Below are positions 10,900-22,400 of a DNA stretch of 64,000 bases, piece by piece; position 1 is the stretch's first letter, and the number at the start of each line of letters is the position of its first letter. This DNA comes from Doryteuthis pealeii. Taxonomy: Eukaryota > Mollusca > Cephalopoda > Myopsida > Loliginidae. The translations under genes were made by a program, and so were the position numbers. Where the stretch lies: assembly GCA_023376005.1 (NCBI GenBank), contig CM042156.1:47683092-47747091 (forward strand). The letters run 5' to 3'. A model generated the notes under the pieces. The model worked only from the letters and a program-made list of their open reading frames with translations, was not told where the DNA came from and ran no database searches.

Positions 10900-13800
10900 T
10901 ACTGGCTTGTAAAACCAAACCATGGGTAGCAGCATGGTGGATGTGAGACACGGCGGAAGAACCTAAATAGGTCAACGGCCAGGATCAACCAGTTCAGTCA
11001 GGTAACTACTACTCCTCATCTCTAAGACTAGCGCCTATTGATGAGTTAACTCAACAGCTACCAATAGATATTTATGACCTCGACCCAACAGAAACTATTA
11101 ATGACAGTACACAAAGCCGAAGAATCATGCAGCATTGTGCTTCCTGCTATCACTAAAAGTATCGATGTCCAATAAATTACCTACGGAGTTCCAAATGCAT
11201 CACACACTTAAACCACATCCCTCTCGAAACTGACAAACAAGACACACACTCTACTGAAGACATAAACCTAACCACAATATCAAATAAAATAGACATAGAA
11301 CCCAAACCCAATACAAACCTACTTTGATGTAAAAGATCACTCAAGATAGCTACATTTAATATTAGAACACTAAAAACGATAGGCCAACTCCCCAAACTTA
11401 CAGCGTCCACAGACGAAAAAAAAAAATAGATATCATATGTGTGCAAAAACACAGATTTGATCATGGTGATGTAGAACTAAAATACCATGAATCTGGAAAT
11501 GGCTGAACATTTGTGTCAGCATCTGCATGAAAAACTCTTAATGCCACTATAGGAGGTGTAGGAATGCTTTTCAGTCCTCGAGCACTAAAATTACTTAACT
11601 GCATAGAAAAAAATCCAACCGAGAATCATGAGTACTACGTTTAATGGCAATCCTTGCATAACTATAGTATCATGCTACAGCCCCACAAATACCAGCAACG
11701 AAACAGACATTGAAACATTTTACAGTGGGTTATCCTCCCTATGCAGACATACCCCCAAACATAACGTACTGATCATAGGAGGAGACATGAATGCACACAT
11801 AGAAAGAAACGAAAACAATAGATTCAGCTTACACAATACCCCAAACAGGAATGGTGATCTCCTGGCTGAGTTCTCCCTTGAGAACAGGCTTGTTTGCCTA
11901 AACACCAAATTCCAAAAATGGAAGGGCAAACTATGGACACACACATACCCAAATAACACAAAAGCGCAACTAGACTACATCCTAATAAACAAAAATGGAT
12001 AAATAGTGCAATAAACTGCAAAGCATATTCCTCCTTTGAAGGAGTATCCTCAGATCACAGAATAGTCACAGCAAAATTACGACTAAGCTTACGTAGAAAT
12101 AAAAAGCAAACAAGCAAATCTGTACGATACGACTGGTCGACACTTGCCAACAGCGATATATGCAATCGCTATGCAGTCACAGTAAGAAATAAATTTGATA
12201 TCCTCCAGGAGATATCCAAAAGCTCCACACCAAACAAGGAATACGAAAACTTTGTCAATGCTGACTTAGAAGCAGCAGCTGAGTGCGTACCAACCAAACT
12301 AAGAGTCAAACACTGTGAGACAAAAACAGTTAGAGAAAACAGAAACGATATAAAAAAAGCAGCCCAACGTAATAAAACAAACCCAACTAATGCCAATCAA
12401 CACAACCTTAGGAAATCCCAGATAGAACTAACCAAAACATACAAAAAAGAACAAACAGCATATATAAAAGCACAAATAAATAACATCAGACAATCAGTGG
12501 AAGACAGACAGTCACGATTAGCATGGCAAATAGTAAATGAAATTAGTGATAGGAAAAGTACCTCTAAATCGAAGCTAAAGGCAACCAGCCAAAAAGATAG
12601 ACACCAGAAATGGAAAGACCACTTCCAGAAACTTCTGGGAAACCCACCTAAAATCATAGAAAATTATACCCAAAAGATTGTAGATAAACAACTAGATATC
12701 AAACTGGGGGATTTCACAACAGATGAAATCAACCAAGTTTTAAAGAAACTAAAAGGTAGAAAAGCAGCAGGACTTGATGGAATACCCCCGGAGGTATGGA
12801 AGATAGGAAAGTTTAATGACATACTGCTTGGGCTATGCAATGCAGTATATAGACAAAATAGAATAGATAAATGTATGAAAGGCTGCATCCTCCCATTCCC
12901 AAAAAGGGAGATCTCGGAATCGCTAAAAATTACAGAGGCATAACTCTTACTGCTATTGCAGCCAAGATATATAATGCCCTTTTTCTTAATCACATCCGAA
13001 ATAGAGAAAATCCTTAGGAGAAACCAAAACGGATTCTGCAGAAATCGATCCACAACCTCTCAGATCCTGACTATTCGACGGATCATAGAAGGGGTACGAG
13101 CAAAAAATCTAGAGGCAACGCTACTATTCGTAGATTTCTCCAAGGCATTTGATTCCATACATAGAGGAAAAATGGAACAAATACTACTAGCATATGGTCT
13201 CCCCAAAGAAACTGTTGCAGCTATAATGATGCTATACAAAGACACTAAAGCTATGGTACGCTCACTTGATGGCGACACAGATTTCTTTGACATCGCTGCT
13301 GGAGTCCTACAAGGAGATACATTGGCACCATATATATTTATAACGTGCTTAGACTACGTTCTTCGAACATCATTAGATACCATAAAAGAGAGGGGCTTCA
13401 CACTAAAGAAGGCAAGAAGCAGGCGTTATCCCGCACAAACAGTCACAGATGCGGACTATGCTGATGACCTTGCACTTCTTGCAGATACACCGGCGCTGGC
13501 TGAGTCATTGCTACATAGTCTGGAGGAGGCAGCAAAAGATATCGGCCTCTATGTGAACTCGGGTAAGACGGAGTTCATAAGTTTTGAAAAGAAAGGAAAC
13601 ATCTCCACACTGGACGGTAAGCCTCTTAAGTCGGTGGAACAATTCACGTACCTAGGTAGTAATATCTCATCCACAGAGAGCGATGTTAATACAAGAATAG
13701 CAAAGGCATGGTCGGCCACAAACAAATTGTCAGTCATATGGAGATCCGATCTCCCTGACAAGCTGAGGCGGCAGTTCTTCCAGGCTGTGGTTGTATCGGT

Positions 13801-14215
13801 GCTGCTATATGGCTGCACCACTTGGACCCTAACGAAGCGTCTTGAGAATAAGCTAGATGGGAGCTGCACAAGAATGCTGCGTGCAGTTTGAACAAATCGT
13901 GGAAGCAGCAACCCACAAGGAGGCAGCTGTATGGTCACTTGCCCCCCATATCACAAACTATCCAAGTGAGACAGACAAGACATGTAGGACACTGCTGGAG
14001 AAGCAAGGACGAGCTCATAAGCGATGTTCTCCTGTGGAAGCCAACCCATGGAAATGCAGGCGTGGGGCGCCCGGCAAGGACCTACATGGACCAGCTGTGT
14101 GAGGATGCTGGTTGCTCTGCAGAGGACCTCCCAGGTGCAATGAATGATAGGGAAGGTTGGTGAGAGATTGTCATGGATATCCATGCTACACGCACGACAT
14201 GATGATGATGATGAT
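10900..14215 (+). mobile_element. near full-length APE-type LINE retrotransposon, frameshifted
   Basis: A single-ORF non-LTR retrotransposon in several frames. An apurinic-type endonuclease starts near 11,340 (IATFNIRTL), carries the GDMNAH motif near 11,785 and the SDH motif near 12,050. The region from about 11,995 to 12,943 is one open frame leading into the reverse transcriptase. A further frame, 12,956-13,891, holds motif A (FVDFSKAFDS, about 13,131) and the catalytic YADD (about 13,456). The C-terminal tail continues in another frame to about 14,200 and ends in a (GAT)n tract. Frame breaks near 12,000, 12,940 and 13,885, plus in-frame stops in the endonuclease and tail, make it inactive as written. 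The 5' edge is approximate. RTE-like by tail and layout; the clade is not proven. Confidence 0.9.
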
Positions 14216-14710
14216 TCCATGTCAAATCATCCTGAAAAAAGTAAAATTGTCACCCACACCCTTCAATTTTTCTTAATTTTTTTTCCAGGTGTGGACTATG
14301 TTTACATTAGATGATCCCCACAATTTGAGCGTGTGGCCTAATAATCAATTTAACTTTGCCAATTTTTGGAATTGGAAGCTCAAATTTTGGGAATCGGCTA
14401 ACTTTATCCTGATCCACACTTGGACAAAATTTCAGAAAAATTGATATAATTTTGTAATCTAATAATATGATTAATTCTCCTTCAAATAATCTCAAATTTT
14501 AACAACATATGTAGAAACATACTATATTTTATGTCTTTTTTTTTCTTCTTTTCAGATACAGAAATGCCATTCATTGGAGAAGAGAAGCTGTTTAAATATT
14601 AAACATATAATTTTTACTTGTTTCTGCTGTTAAAATTTGAGATCATTTAAAAGGAGGATTGGTCAATTGAATTACAAAATGATATCAATTTTTCTAAAAC
14701 ATAGTGTACA
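14211..14710. mobile_element. MITE related to the TIR element at 29,721-30,910
   Basis: The left end gattccatgtcaaatcatcc is shared with the element at 29,721-30,910, and the next ~70 bp matches its inverted right end (caattttacttctttctgg region). A second inverted pair lies inside (about 14,432-14,515 versus 14,625-14,702). It abuts the (GAT)n tail of the LINE. The right border is uncertain. Confidence 0.6.
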
Positions 14711-15436
14711 TCTCAAATATCAATTTTTTTTTAAAACCCGCTGTAAATAATGAAAATACTTTCTCACAGAACTTTTAAAAAATATTATTAAAATAAGATT
14801 ACACTTTTTTTCGATAATTATATTTTCTTTCTATTTTATCCATAAAGTTTCATTGTTTGTATTAAAATTAATTAAGTTGATCATTTCATGTTATCATTGG
14901 CTTTATTTGACAGATCATACAGTAAAAAATACTGTTGAACTTTCTCATTTCACTTTTGAGTTGTTTTTTGGTTTTGGTTTTTGAGCAGAGTTCAATAAAC
15001 TGTTATATGTTAAAAAATAAGACCATTGTCTTGCAGCATATCGCACAAAAACCTACAGTTGTTTGGTCAATCTATCACTAATATATTTTCACCTTACAAA
15101 AAGACTTTCTTCATTCTATACAGTCAGACCAGCTCCACCAATTAGTGTTTTTCTTTAAAAAAGAAAAAAAAAAGCACAAACTTCCTTTTATAAGTTTCTT
15201 TAGTGTAAGGCAGAGTGTTCCGAAATTTCCAGCTTATGCTGACAAAATAGATGGGTAGTCAAGTTCATATGAGTAGGCGTAAGTAAATATGACCTCCGGC
15301 CTTCTTCAAGCATTAATTGTCAAACTCAGGAACCCCCTCCTCGATAATATAAATTATCAAGCCTCATCTCAAAAATTCAGAGAAATTCAAGTGATCTTCT
15401 CCAAAATAGGAATTTCTGGTAAATCTGTAAAGAACA
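14711..15436. other. AT-rich non-coding segment
   Basis: No gene seen. A short decayed match to the SINE tail family (ccggccttcttcaag ... aggaaccccc) occurs at about 15,297-15,345. Confidence 0.5.
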
Positions 15437-15780
15437 GAAAATATTAGAATTGCAATAAGCAGATTCATCCTTAACAAAACTTTTTGTTTTCACCAGAGTC
15501 TCATCAGAGGATTACCACAGGAAAAAGAACTACAATACAGAACACAGGAATGTCATAATGAGGAGGGATAAACAAATTTTTTAAAAATTTTATTTCAATT
15601 CTGCCTCATTGAGGTAATTTACATAACATTGTTCAAACCAGAGCTCTGCAAGCAAAAATAATCTGTGTACCATTTACAGCTCGGTGGCAGTCCTGAGATC
15701 AGGCTACTGAATCCAGGGTAATCACAATAACTTGTTTTTTTTTTTTATGAATCTGCTTATTATTTCAATTCTAAAATTTT
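15437..15780. mobile_element. ~340-bp inverted-repeat element
   Basis: Ends are inverted copies: agaattgcaataagcagatt on the left and aatctgcttattatttc on the right, with arms of about 32 bp. The interior is non-coding. Consistent with a non-autonomous DNA transposon. Confidence 0.6.
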
Positions 15781-16192
15781 GTACTCAGAAGAAAATCTGT
15801 TTTTGCCAATCATTTGTAGCTTCTTTTGCAGAAAAATTCTAAACTGAGAACATTATACAACTGAGAATAGTAAATTTATTAGTGAAGAAAATGAACAATT
15901 TTTTATGATTTGAAATTAAATATATTCTGAATTTTGGATAGATCTTCACATTTAAAAAAATTCTTTTTGTTTTTTCAATACAAATTTTTTTTCTGCTTTG
16001 AGTGAAAAATAAAAGATAAGAAAGGCAATAACAATAAAATGCAAGTGAAAAATACAAAATATCAGTTTCTGAAAAAAGAGAAAATCAAGAAAACAAATGT
16101 TTCATAGAATGTTTCCTCCAAACAATGATACTTGACCTTTCAGTTTGAAGACAACAAAAATTCAATTGTTATTCTCTGATCAACTTCAAGCA

Positions 16193-16195
<3 letters not shown>
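15781..16195. other. AT-rich non-coding segment
   Basis: No gene or recognised repeat. It ends at the (TA)n tract that received the mariner insertion. Confidence 0.5.
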
Positions 16196-16226
<31 letters not shown>

Positions 16227-16229
<3 letters not shown>

Positions 16230-17432
16230 GGTTTTGGGATAAATTTGACATATTTATATTTGGTTATTTTTCTCTGTAGGTTAGAGATATTGACACACTA
16301 CGCATCATTTAAAAGCTTGGACCCTTCTTCATTCATATACGTGATGACAGATAGAATGGATAACTGGAACCACCTGAATCATGGAAGAGAATAACTTGTA
16401 TCATAATGATCTGCGCCGGCCATCAAAATAAGGAGATTATGATTGCTGTCCAATGCTCCCTGAACACTGTAAAAACAATCAGGCATGAACTGGAGAATTG
16501 CAATGGAGACTACGAGGCTGTGGCTAGAAGAAAGGAACATAACAGATGATCTGATTGCATTCTTACAGCAGAATTCCTTGAAAATCTGCAGAAGAAAGTG
16601 TTGGAGGACCCTGGCATTGAAATTCGGGCTTTATCACATTACTTGAATGTTTCAGCCTCTATCATGAAGCTTGCACTCAATGAAGACCTTCGCTACTACT
16701 CATACAAGCATTGCAGAGGTCAACTGCTCCCAGAAAAGGCCCGTGAAAATCGTCTGACAAAGGCAAAGAAACTCCTGAGCAAAGTGAAACATCATGCTGT
16801 ACAACAAACAATCTGGTTCTTTTCTGATGAGAAGAACTTTTGCCAAGATCAAAAGCACAACCTGCAGAATAACAGATGGTTTGCATACAGTACAAAGGAC
16901 ACTCCTCATGTCATGCAGACTAAATTTCCCCAAACTGTGATGGTTTTCAGATATGTGTCCTCTGAGGGTGATGTGATGCCTCCACACTTTTTCAGAGAGG
17001 GTATCAGGTTGAATTCAGATGCCTACGTGGAGTTGCTAAACAGTGTAGTCAAGCCCTGGATAACAAGGGTAGCCAATGGTAGGCCATATGCATGGCAGCA
17101 GGATTCGGCCCCCTACCACAACTCTGGGAAAAGTTAAAAAAATGGACTACACCAGTCCTAATGTTTGGCCTCCGAACTCCCCCAGATCTTAATCCCCTGG
17201 ATTATTACGTATGGGGTGCTGTTGAGAAAGACACCAATCACCATGCCAGTACTATAAAAGCCCAGTTAATCAATAGAATTAAGATAGTTTTTGAGACCCT
17301 TTCCAGCAAAACTGTAACATCAGCTTGCTCCAGGTTCTGAAGCAGGATTGAGGCTGTGATTGATGCTAATTTTGTAATTACCAAGTACTTTTTCTTTTTC
17401 CTTATGAAACAGTCAAATTTATCCCGAACACC

Positions 17433-17435
<3 letters not shown>
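16227..17435 (+). mobile_element. mariner/Tc1-type transposon, inactive, inserted in (TA)n
   Basis: Both ends carry a ~24-bp terminal inverted repeat: CAGGG...GGGATAAATTTGAC on the left, and its inverted copy ending ACACCCTG on the right. TA repeats lie directly outside each, matching the TA target preference of the superfamily. Inside, a transposase is readable from about 16,430 to 17,370. It has a helix-turn-helix N-terminus and a catalytic triad of Asp in FSDEK (about 16,827), Asp in QQDSAP (about 17,104) and Asp in NPLDYYVWG (about 17,200). In-frame stops near 16,553, a frameshift/deletion at about 17,135 after PYHNS and a stop near 17,338 inactivate it. Confidence 0.9.
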
Positions 17436-17437
<2 letters not shown>

Positions 17438-17475
<38 letters not shown>

Positions 17476-17583
17476 TAAACTGAGGTTCTTCAGAATATAT
17501 TATTGGCTGAAGAAAATTGTGAAACTGTTACTTGCAATATGTGATTTTGTTTTGTGTCATACTTTCTACAAGCACACTTACAC

Positions 17584-17623
<40 letters not shown>

Positions 17624-17656
17624 ATATGCACACACATACATGTATACACTCACACA

Positions 17657-17689
<33 letters not shown>

Positions 17690-17805
17690 CCTGCCACTTC
17701 AAATTCAAGTATAGCCACCACGATATCATTTTGCACAATATCAAGCTTGTTTGAAGCTTTTTATAATTGGAAAGACAATATACTGAGTCAATCTCACTTA
17801 CTAAG

Positions 17806-17850
<45 letters not shown>
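17438..17850. repeat. cluster of (TA)n and (CA)n microsatellites
   Basis: Four (TA)n tracts (17,438-17,466, 17,588-17,615, 17,661-17,684, 17,809-17,848) with short unique spacers. Tyr/Ile-repeat open frames here are artefacts. Confidence 0.9.
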
Positions 17851-17851
<1 letters not shown>

Positions 17852-17883
17852 GGTAAAAATGGATATTGAATCCGACAATATGT

Positions 17884-18358
17884 AAGAAAGTTTTATAGAA
17901 AAACAACAAGATGTTAAAAATTTTTGCTGACAGATATCTATTTCGACATTATGAATATGTCTTTTTCAAAGCAACATTGTAAGCGGAAAAACGAAATGAA
18001 TATATCAGTAATTACAAGGCACTGAACACTCTCAATCAGTACCGGAATTTTTTTAAATTTTTCAAAAATACATATTTGTTGTTAAAAATAAAATAAATTT
18101 TATTTTTTTATTTTTATTTTTTATTTAACATTTTAAAAATAAAATTTATTTTATTTTTAATAACAAATATGTATTTTTGAAAAATTAAAAAAAAATTCTG
18201 GTACTAATCGAGAGCGTTCTGTGCCTTGTAATTACTGATATATTCATTTCGTTTTTCTGCTTACAATGTTGCTTTGAAAAAGACATATTCATAATGTCGA
18301 AACAGATATCTGTCAGCAAAAATTTTTAACATTTTGTTGTTTTTCTATAAAACTTTCT
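17884..18358. mobile_element. foldback element with ~220-bp arms
   Basis: Almost perfect palindrome: the left arm beginning aagaaagttttatagaaaaac is repeated inverted to the right end (tttctataaaactttctt), with a short A/T loop at about 18,100. Each arm carries a ttgaaaaagacatattc ... tgtcgaaa motif like the 3' ends of some SINE/LINE families, so this may be two retroposon ends head to head. (TA)n tracts flank both sides. Confidence 0.9.
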
Positions 18359-18360
18359 TA

Positions 18361-18362
18361 TA

Positions 18363-18407
<45 letters not shown>

Positions 18408-18734
18408 TACACACAGAGTATAGCCCTTCCATATCACCAGGAATTCAAAGCAAGCATCAAGTACATTTTTGAGAAAATATATCTGTAGATTTGTGAAATT
18501 TATTCTTTATAACCTTGAATAATTCTTGCTACCATCAAAAGTTTGAGTTCCATTAAAAAATAGCAGATTACAATTTTACAAATACAAGTTTGAAAAATAC
18601 AAGGACATTATCTCGTGAAAAAGAAAAGTGGAGATATATGCTGAAATGTTGCAAACTGCAAAAGAAAACCAAATTTTTCACAATCTGAATATAAAATGAA
18701 TTCATATTCAAGAATATAAAACCTATTGAAAAAT
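18361..18734. other. (TA)n tract and downstream flank of the zinc-finger gene
   Basis: (TA)n at 18,361-18,395 followed by AT-rich sequence. A minus-strand AATAAA (plus tttatt at 18,499-18,504) lies about 900 bp beyond the stop codon of the zinc-finger gene and is a possible poly(A) signal; nothing proves its use. Confidence 0.35.
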
Positions 18735-19190
18735 TGAGTTAAGTAACATGATATTACAGGGTTATCCAGAAAAAAAACAGAACCCACAAATTTTGTAATA
18801 AAACTGTTAATTTTAATTTTAGTTTTTTTTGTAGTTTAACTCTTAACATCCTATACCGCCTCATTCCACCCAGCCAGAAGTCCCATTTTTTTTACCCAAT
18901 TCACCCAAAATGATAGCCTTTGTTTAAATGTAATATTAAACATATTTAGCAGTCTTTGATTTACGAGAAATAACAGGTAACTTTAAATGAAAAGGCCATT
19001 TTAAGCCATTTATATATATCCTTATAGGAATGGGGCTCTGGACTTAAAAAATTCTCAACAGGATGTTAAGAGTTAAGTCCAAAAAGGGTTAGGGTTAGGG
19101 TTGGGGTTTAGGGTTAGTTTAATGGGAAAATAAATAATTTGGGTTCTGTTTTTTTCTGGGTCACCCTGTAATATCATGTTATTCAACTAG
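18735..19190. mobile_element. MITE with ~45-bp inverted ends and telomere-like repeats
   Basis: The left end (taacatgatattacagggt) and right end (accctgtaatatcatgtta) are inverted copies, continuing inward through a run of A residues and cagaaccc. The interior has an imperfect TTAGGG-type array at 19,087-19,117 and the 30-bp block shared with 4,216-4,245. No transposase. It lies just downstream of the zinc-finger gene. Confidence 0.85.
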
Positions 19191-19402
19191 GAAATAACAG
19201 AAATTAGTATTTAACTTTTCTCGTCTACTTATCAACATACCATTTCAGATGGAATTGAAATTGGATTCAGAAAGATACAAGAGAATCATCTTCAGATCAT
19301 AAACACCAAGATCCTCACATTTAGCTTTTTGATTGTTGTCACTGTCAATGGAGGAAACAGAACTCTTATACTAACCGATTCTACCCGATCATGAGGAGTT
19401 GC

Positions 19403-22400
19403 TCATTCTGACATTGTAAGACGTTTGGAACGTATAAATGCCATGCCATGTGTTCGCATGTGAACCTTTAACAAATGTTCAGTTTCAAACATTTTGTAGC
19501 ACACATTGCATTGACAAGTGAGTAAATTACTATCAGATTTGGTATCTGAAGGAATTTTCACTGGCTCTACGACTGTTTTAGGTTCAATTGCAACTGGAGT
19601 TTTACTTTCTGGTGCAGTCACTTTTAAAGGAGTGTTGATTACAGGTGATTGTACAATGGGTGAAGAGTCAGTTTCCTCAATCACTTTCGAAACAGGTGAT
19701 TTACAACCACTATCATCTCGAAGTGAATCATTAGAACGTTTTATTTTGTGTACAGCAAAAAGATGCATCCGAAGTGAATCTACAACCGCAAAACAAAGTC
19801 CGCAGGTGGTACACTGGAAGCCATCGTCAGATGTCTTATGTTCTTGGATGTGGAGCTGAAAAATGTAAAAATTCTGGTTGGTAAAGTTGCATTTTGCACA
19901 AATGTAAGTCTCTTCTTTGGGTGTGGCTAATTTGGCTTTTTTGCTTGGTACTACATCAACATTTTTCAGGGCCGCCTGGTTGTTTTTATCACTAGATTCT
20001 TGTGAAAGACAAGAAGAATTTTTATTATTCTTCTCGTCAACACCAAATTGTTTTATCTTCATTTGTTTTAGTGACATTTTGTGTTTTGTCATTAAGTGTT
20101 TCTCAAGTTGGCTTTGGCATCGAAAGATTTTTTCTTTATTCAACTCTTTACATACAAAACAACTGAAAGACTTTTTACCCTCATTTACCACTTGCGTGTC
20201 CTTCTTCTGAGGGCTACTGTTAGATTTATTGGAAACGCCAGACAAATCACAACTTAAAGTACCTTTCTTTGGATGGATATTCTTTTGATGAGCTATCAAC
20301 CAACTTTCCTGTTTAAAAAGCTGATGGCATTCCTCACACTCGTAAACAGCTGGTGGTTTACCCTGCAGGTTTTCTCCACTGCAAAACTCTTCGTGCTTAC
20401 TAAGTTCTTCTTTGCTTACAAAAGCTGCACTTGTACAAATAAGGCAGATATAGACACCGGAGTTCCGATGTCCAAGAATGTGTTGCATCAAGCGAGACCA
20501 TGACTTGTAAGGTGCTTTGCAATAACGGCAGAATTTCTGAGAATTTTTATTCTTTGACGCTGAAGATGAAGATTGCTCTGATGTTGTCCCCGAATCTGGA
20601 GGCGAGTCCATTTTTCTTTGATGGACTTTTGTTGTATGCATCTGCAGTTGGGCCAGAGTTGCAAAGAAGATGTGACAGAGTGAACAGTGTGTCACGTCTC
20701 CATCCTTCATCTTTTTAGACTTGACCGCTGCTGACTCTCCCTTCACCTTATTGCCCTTTAACAACTCATACTTTTTCAATTCAACTTTATGGATCGCTCT
20801 CTGATGTGTCTGCAAGTTGTGTGCAGTCTTGCAAACACAATCACAAAACTCACACCTGTGCTGCAAATAATCAACGTGGTGAGTGCTACTAAGATGCGAC
20901 ACAAGCTGTGACCGTTTAGCAAAGAGACAGATGCACATAGAACAACGGAATGCATACCTAATGCCGACCTTCAGTTCCCCAATATGGAAATCAACATGAT
21001 TCATAAGTTGTTGGATGCTGTGGAAAACAGTATCACAAAGTGGACATTTGTAGATCTCTTTCTTCTGTTCAACTTCAGATGCATGCGTATTCTGATGGTG
21101 TGTCTGATAAGATGCAGAAGCCTTGAAAGCCATTGGACATATCGAGCATTTGATAAATGTCTCACTGTGTACATTGATAATATGTTCTTTCAGTTCAGGT
21201 GTGTAACAGAATTTCGACATGCACTTGGGACACGTGAGTGGAGCAACGCGTGAAAAATGCATGCATTTGTACTTGAGGTGTTCCCTAAAAGTAAAGAGGT
21301 TAGGAATAAGCTGACCACACTCAGGACAAACATGAGGCGGTTTTTCATGGTGAAGTCGGCGATGGGCTAATTGTGCACAGTGTCTTGGGAGGTATGTCTG
21401 GCAGAGAGCACAATAGAATGTAAAAGAACAAAACATCTCTGAATGACCAAAATGCTCAGCCAATGGTCTTGCACTATGAAACTTAGCTCCACATTCAGTA
21501 CAATCAAATTTTGATGCTTCTTCTGAATCCCTAACTGAATTTTCTTCTTTAGATCTGTCTTCCATTTCTAGCACATCAGTTATACCCTCAGGAAGTGGCA
21601 TCACTTCCATCCTGTCCAGTTTGATAGTGACCGGTCGAGTTGGATAATGAGACCGAATGTGTTCGAGCACTGAACACTTGTTATAAAAGACAAGCTTCAT
21701 TGTGCAGTTATCACAGTTATAAGTAAGTTGCATGCATTTACGAGTCTTGTGAGCATTAAGGCTGGATTTGAATAGAAATGTATCCCCACATTCCCCACAC
21801 GCATGATAATTCACTGTGATCTTGTTCATTAAAGACTCAGGTAATGGTGCCGGATAATAAGTAGCTATCTGATTATTTCTGCTAATTAGGTTTGATTTCA
21901 TACTAGAAATAGTATCTGTTTTGGAGTTGGTAGTAGCAGGAATGGTGGGGCAATGTTTTTTGGTAATGCTACCATCGTTAGAGAGAAAAGGCTTTCCCAT
22001 TCGAACGACATTAGGAACATTTAACTGTATACTGTACAAGGGTGTTGAAGTTGGTGGTGCAGTGACTGTGGTTGTGGCACCAGAGGCGAGAGAAACAGGC
22101 AAGAAAATTGCATAGGGTGAACTTAACTGTACAGGTGCCAGAGGCCGAGTCTGGGAGAAGTTGTTTCCTGAATTGGGGCTTATCAAATCTTGCACAAGAG
22201 GAGTTTGGGTATTGCTACAACCAGCATTCAAGAGTTTTCTTATTTCACATGTCTCTCTAGAAGGTGCACCCACTACTGAGGAATTTTGGGAAGTGGCCTC
22301 TGCATTATTCTCAACGACTGTCTGATCAACTTCAGTCACTTCTATTGGCTCTTTCTTTATAAATTTTTCAGCTTCAGCAATTTGTTGAGATAAGTCATCA

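Noticed and set aside
17238..17909. Open frames reading as Tyr/Ile repeats
   Set aside because: They are translations of (TA)n microsatellites.
19087..19120. Interstitial telomere or chromosome-fusion point
   Set aside because: Only a few imperfect TTAGGG-like units are present and they sit inside a MITE.
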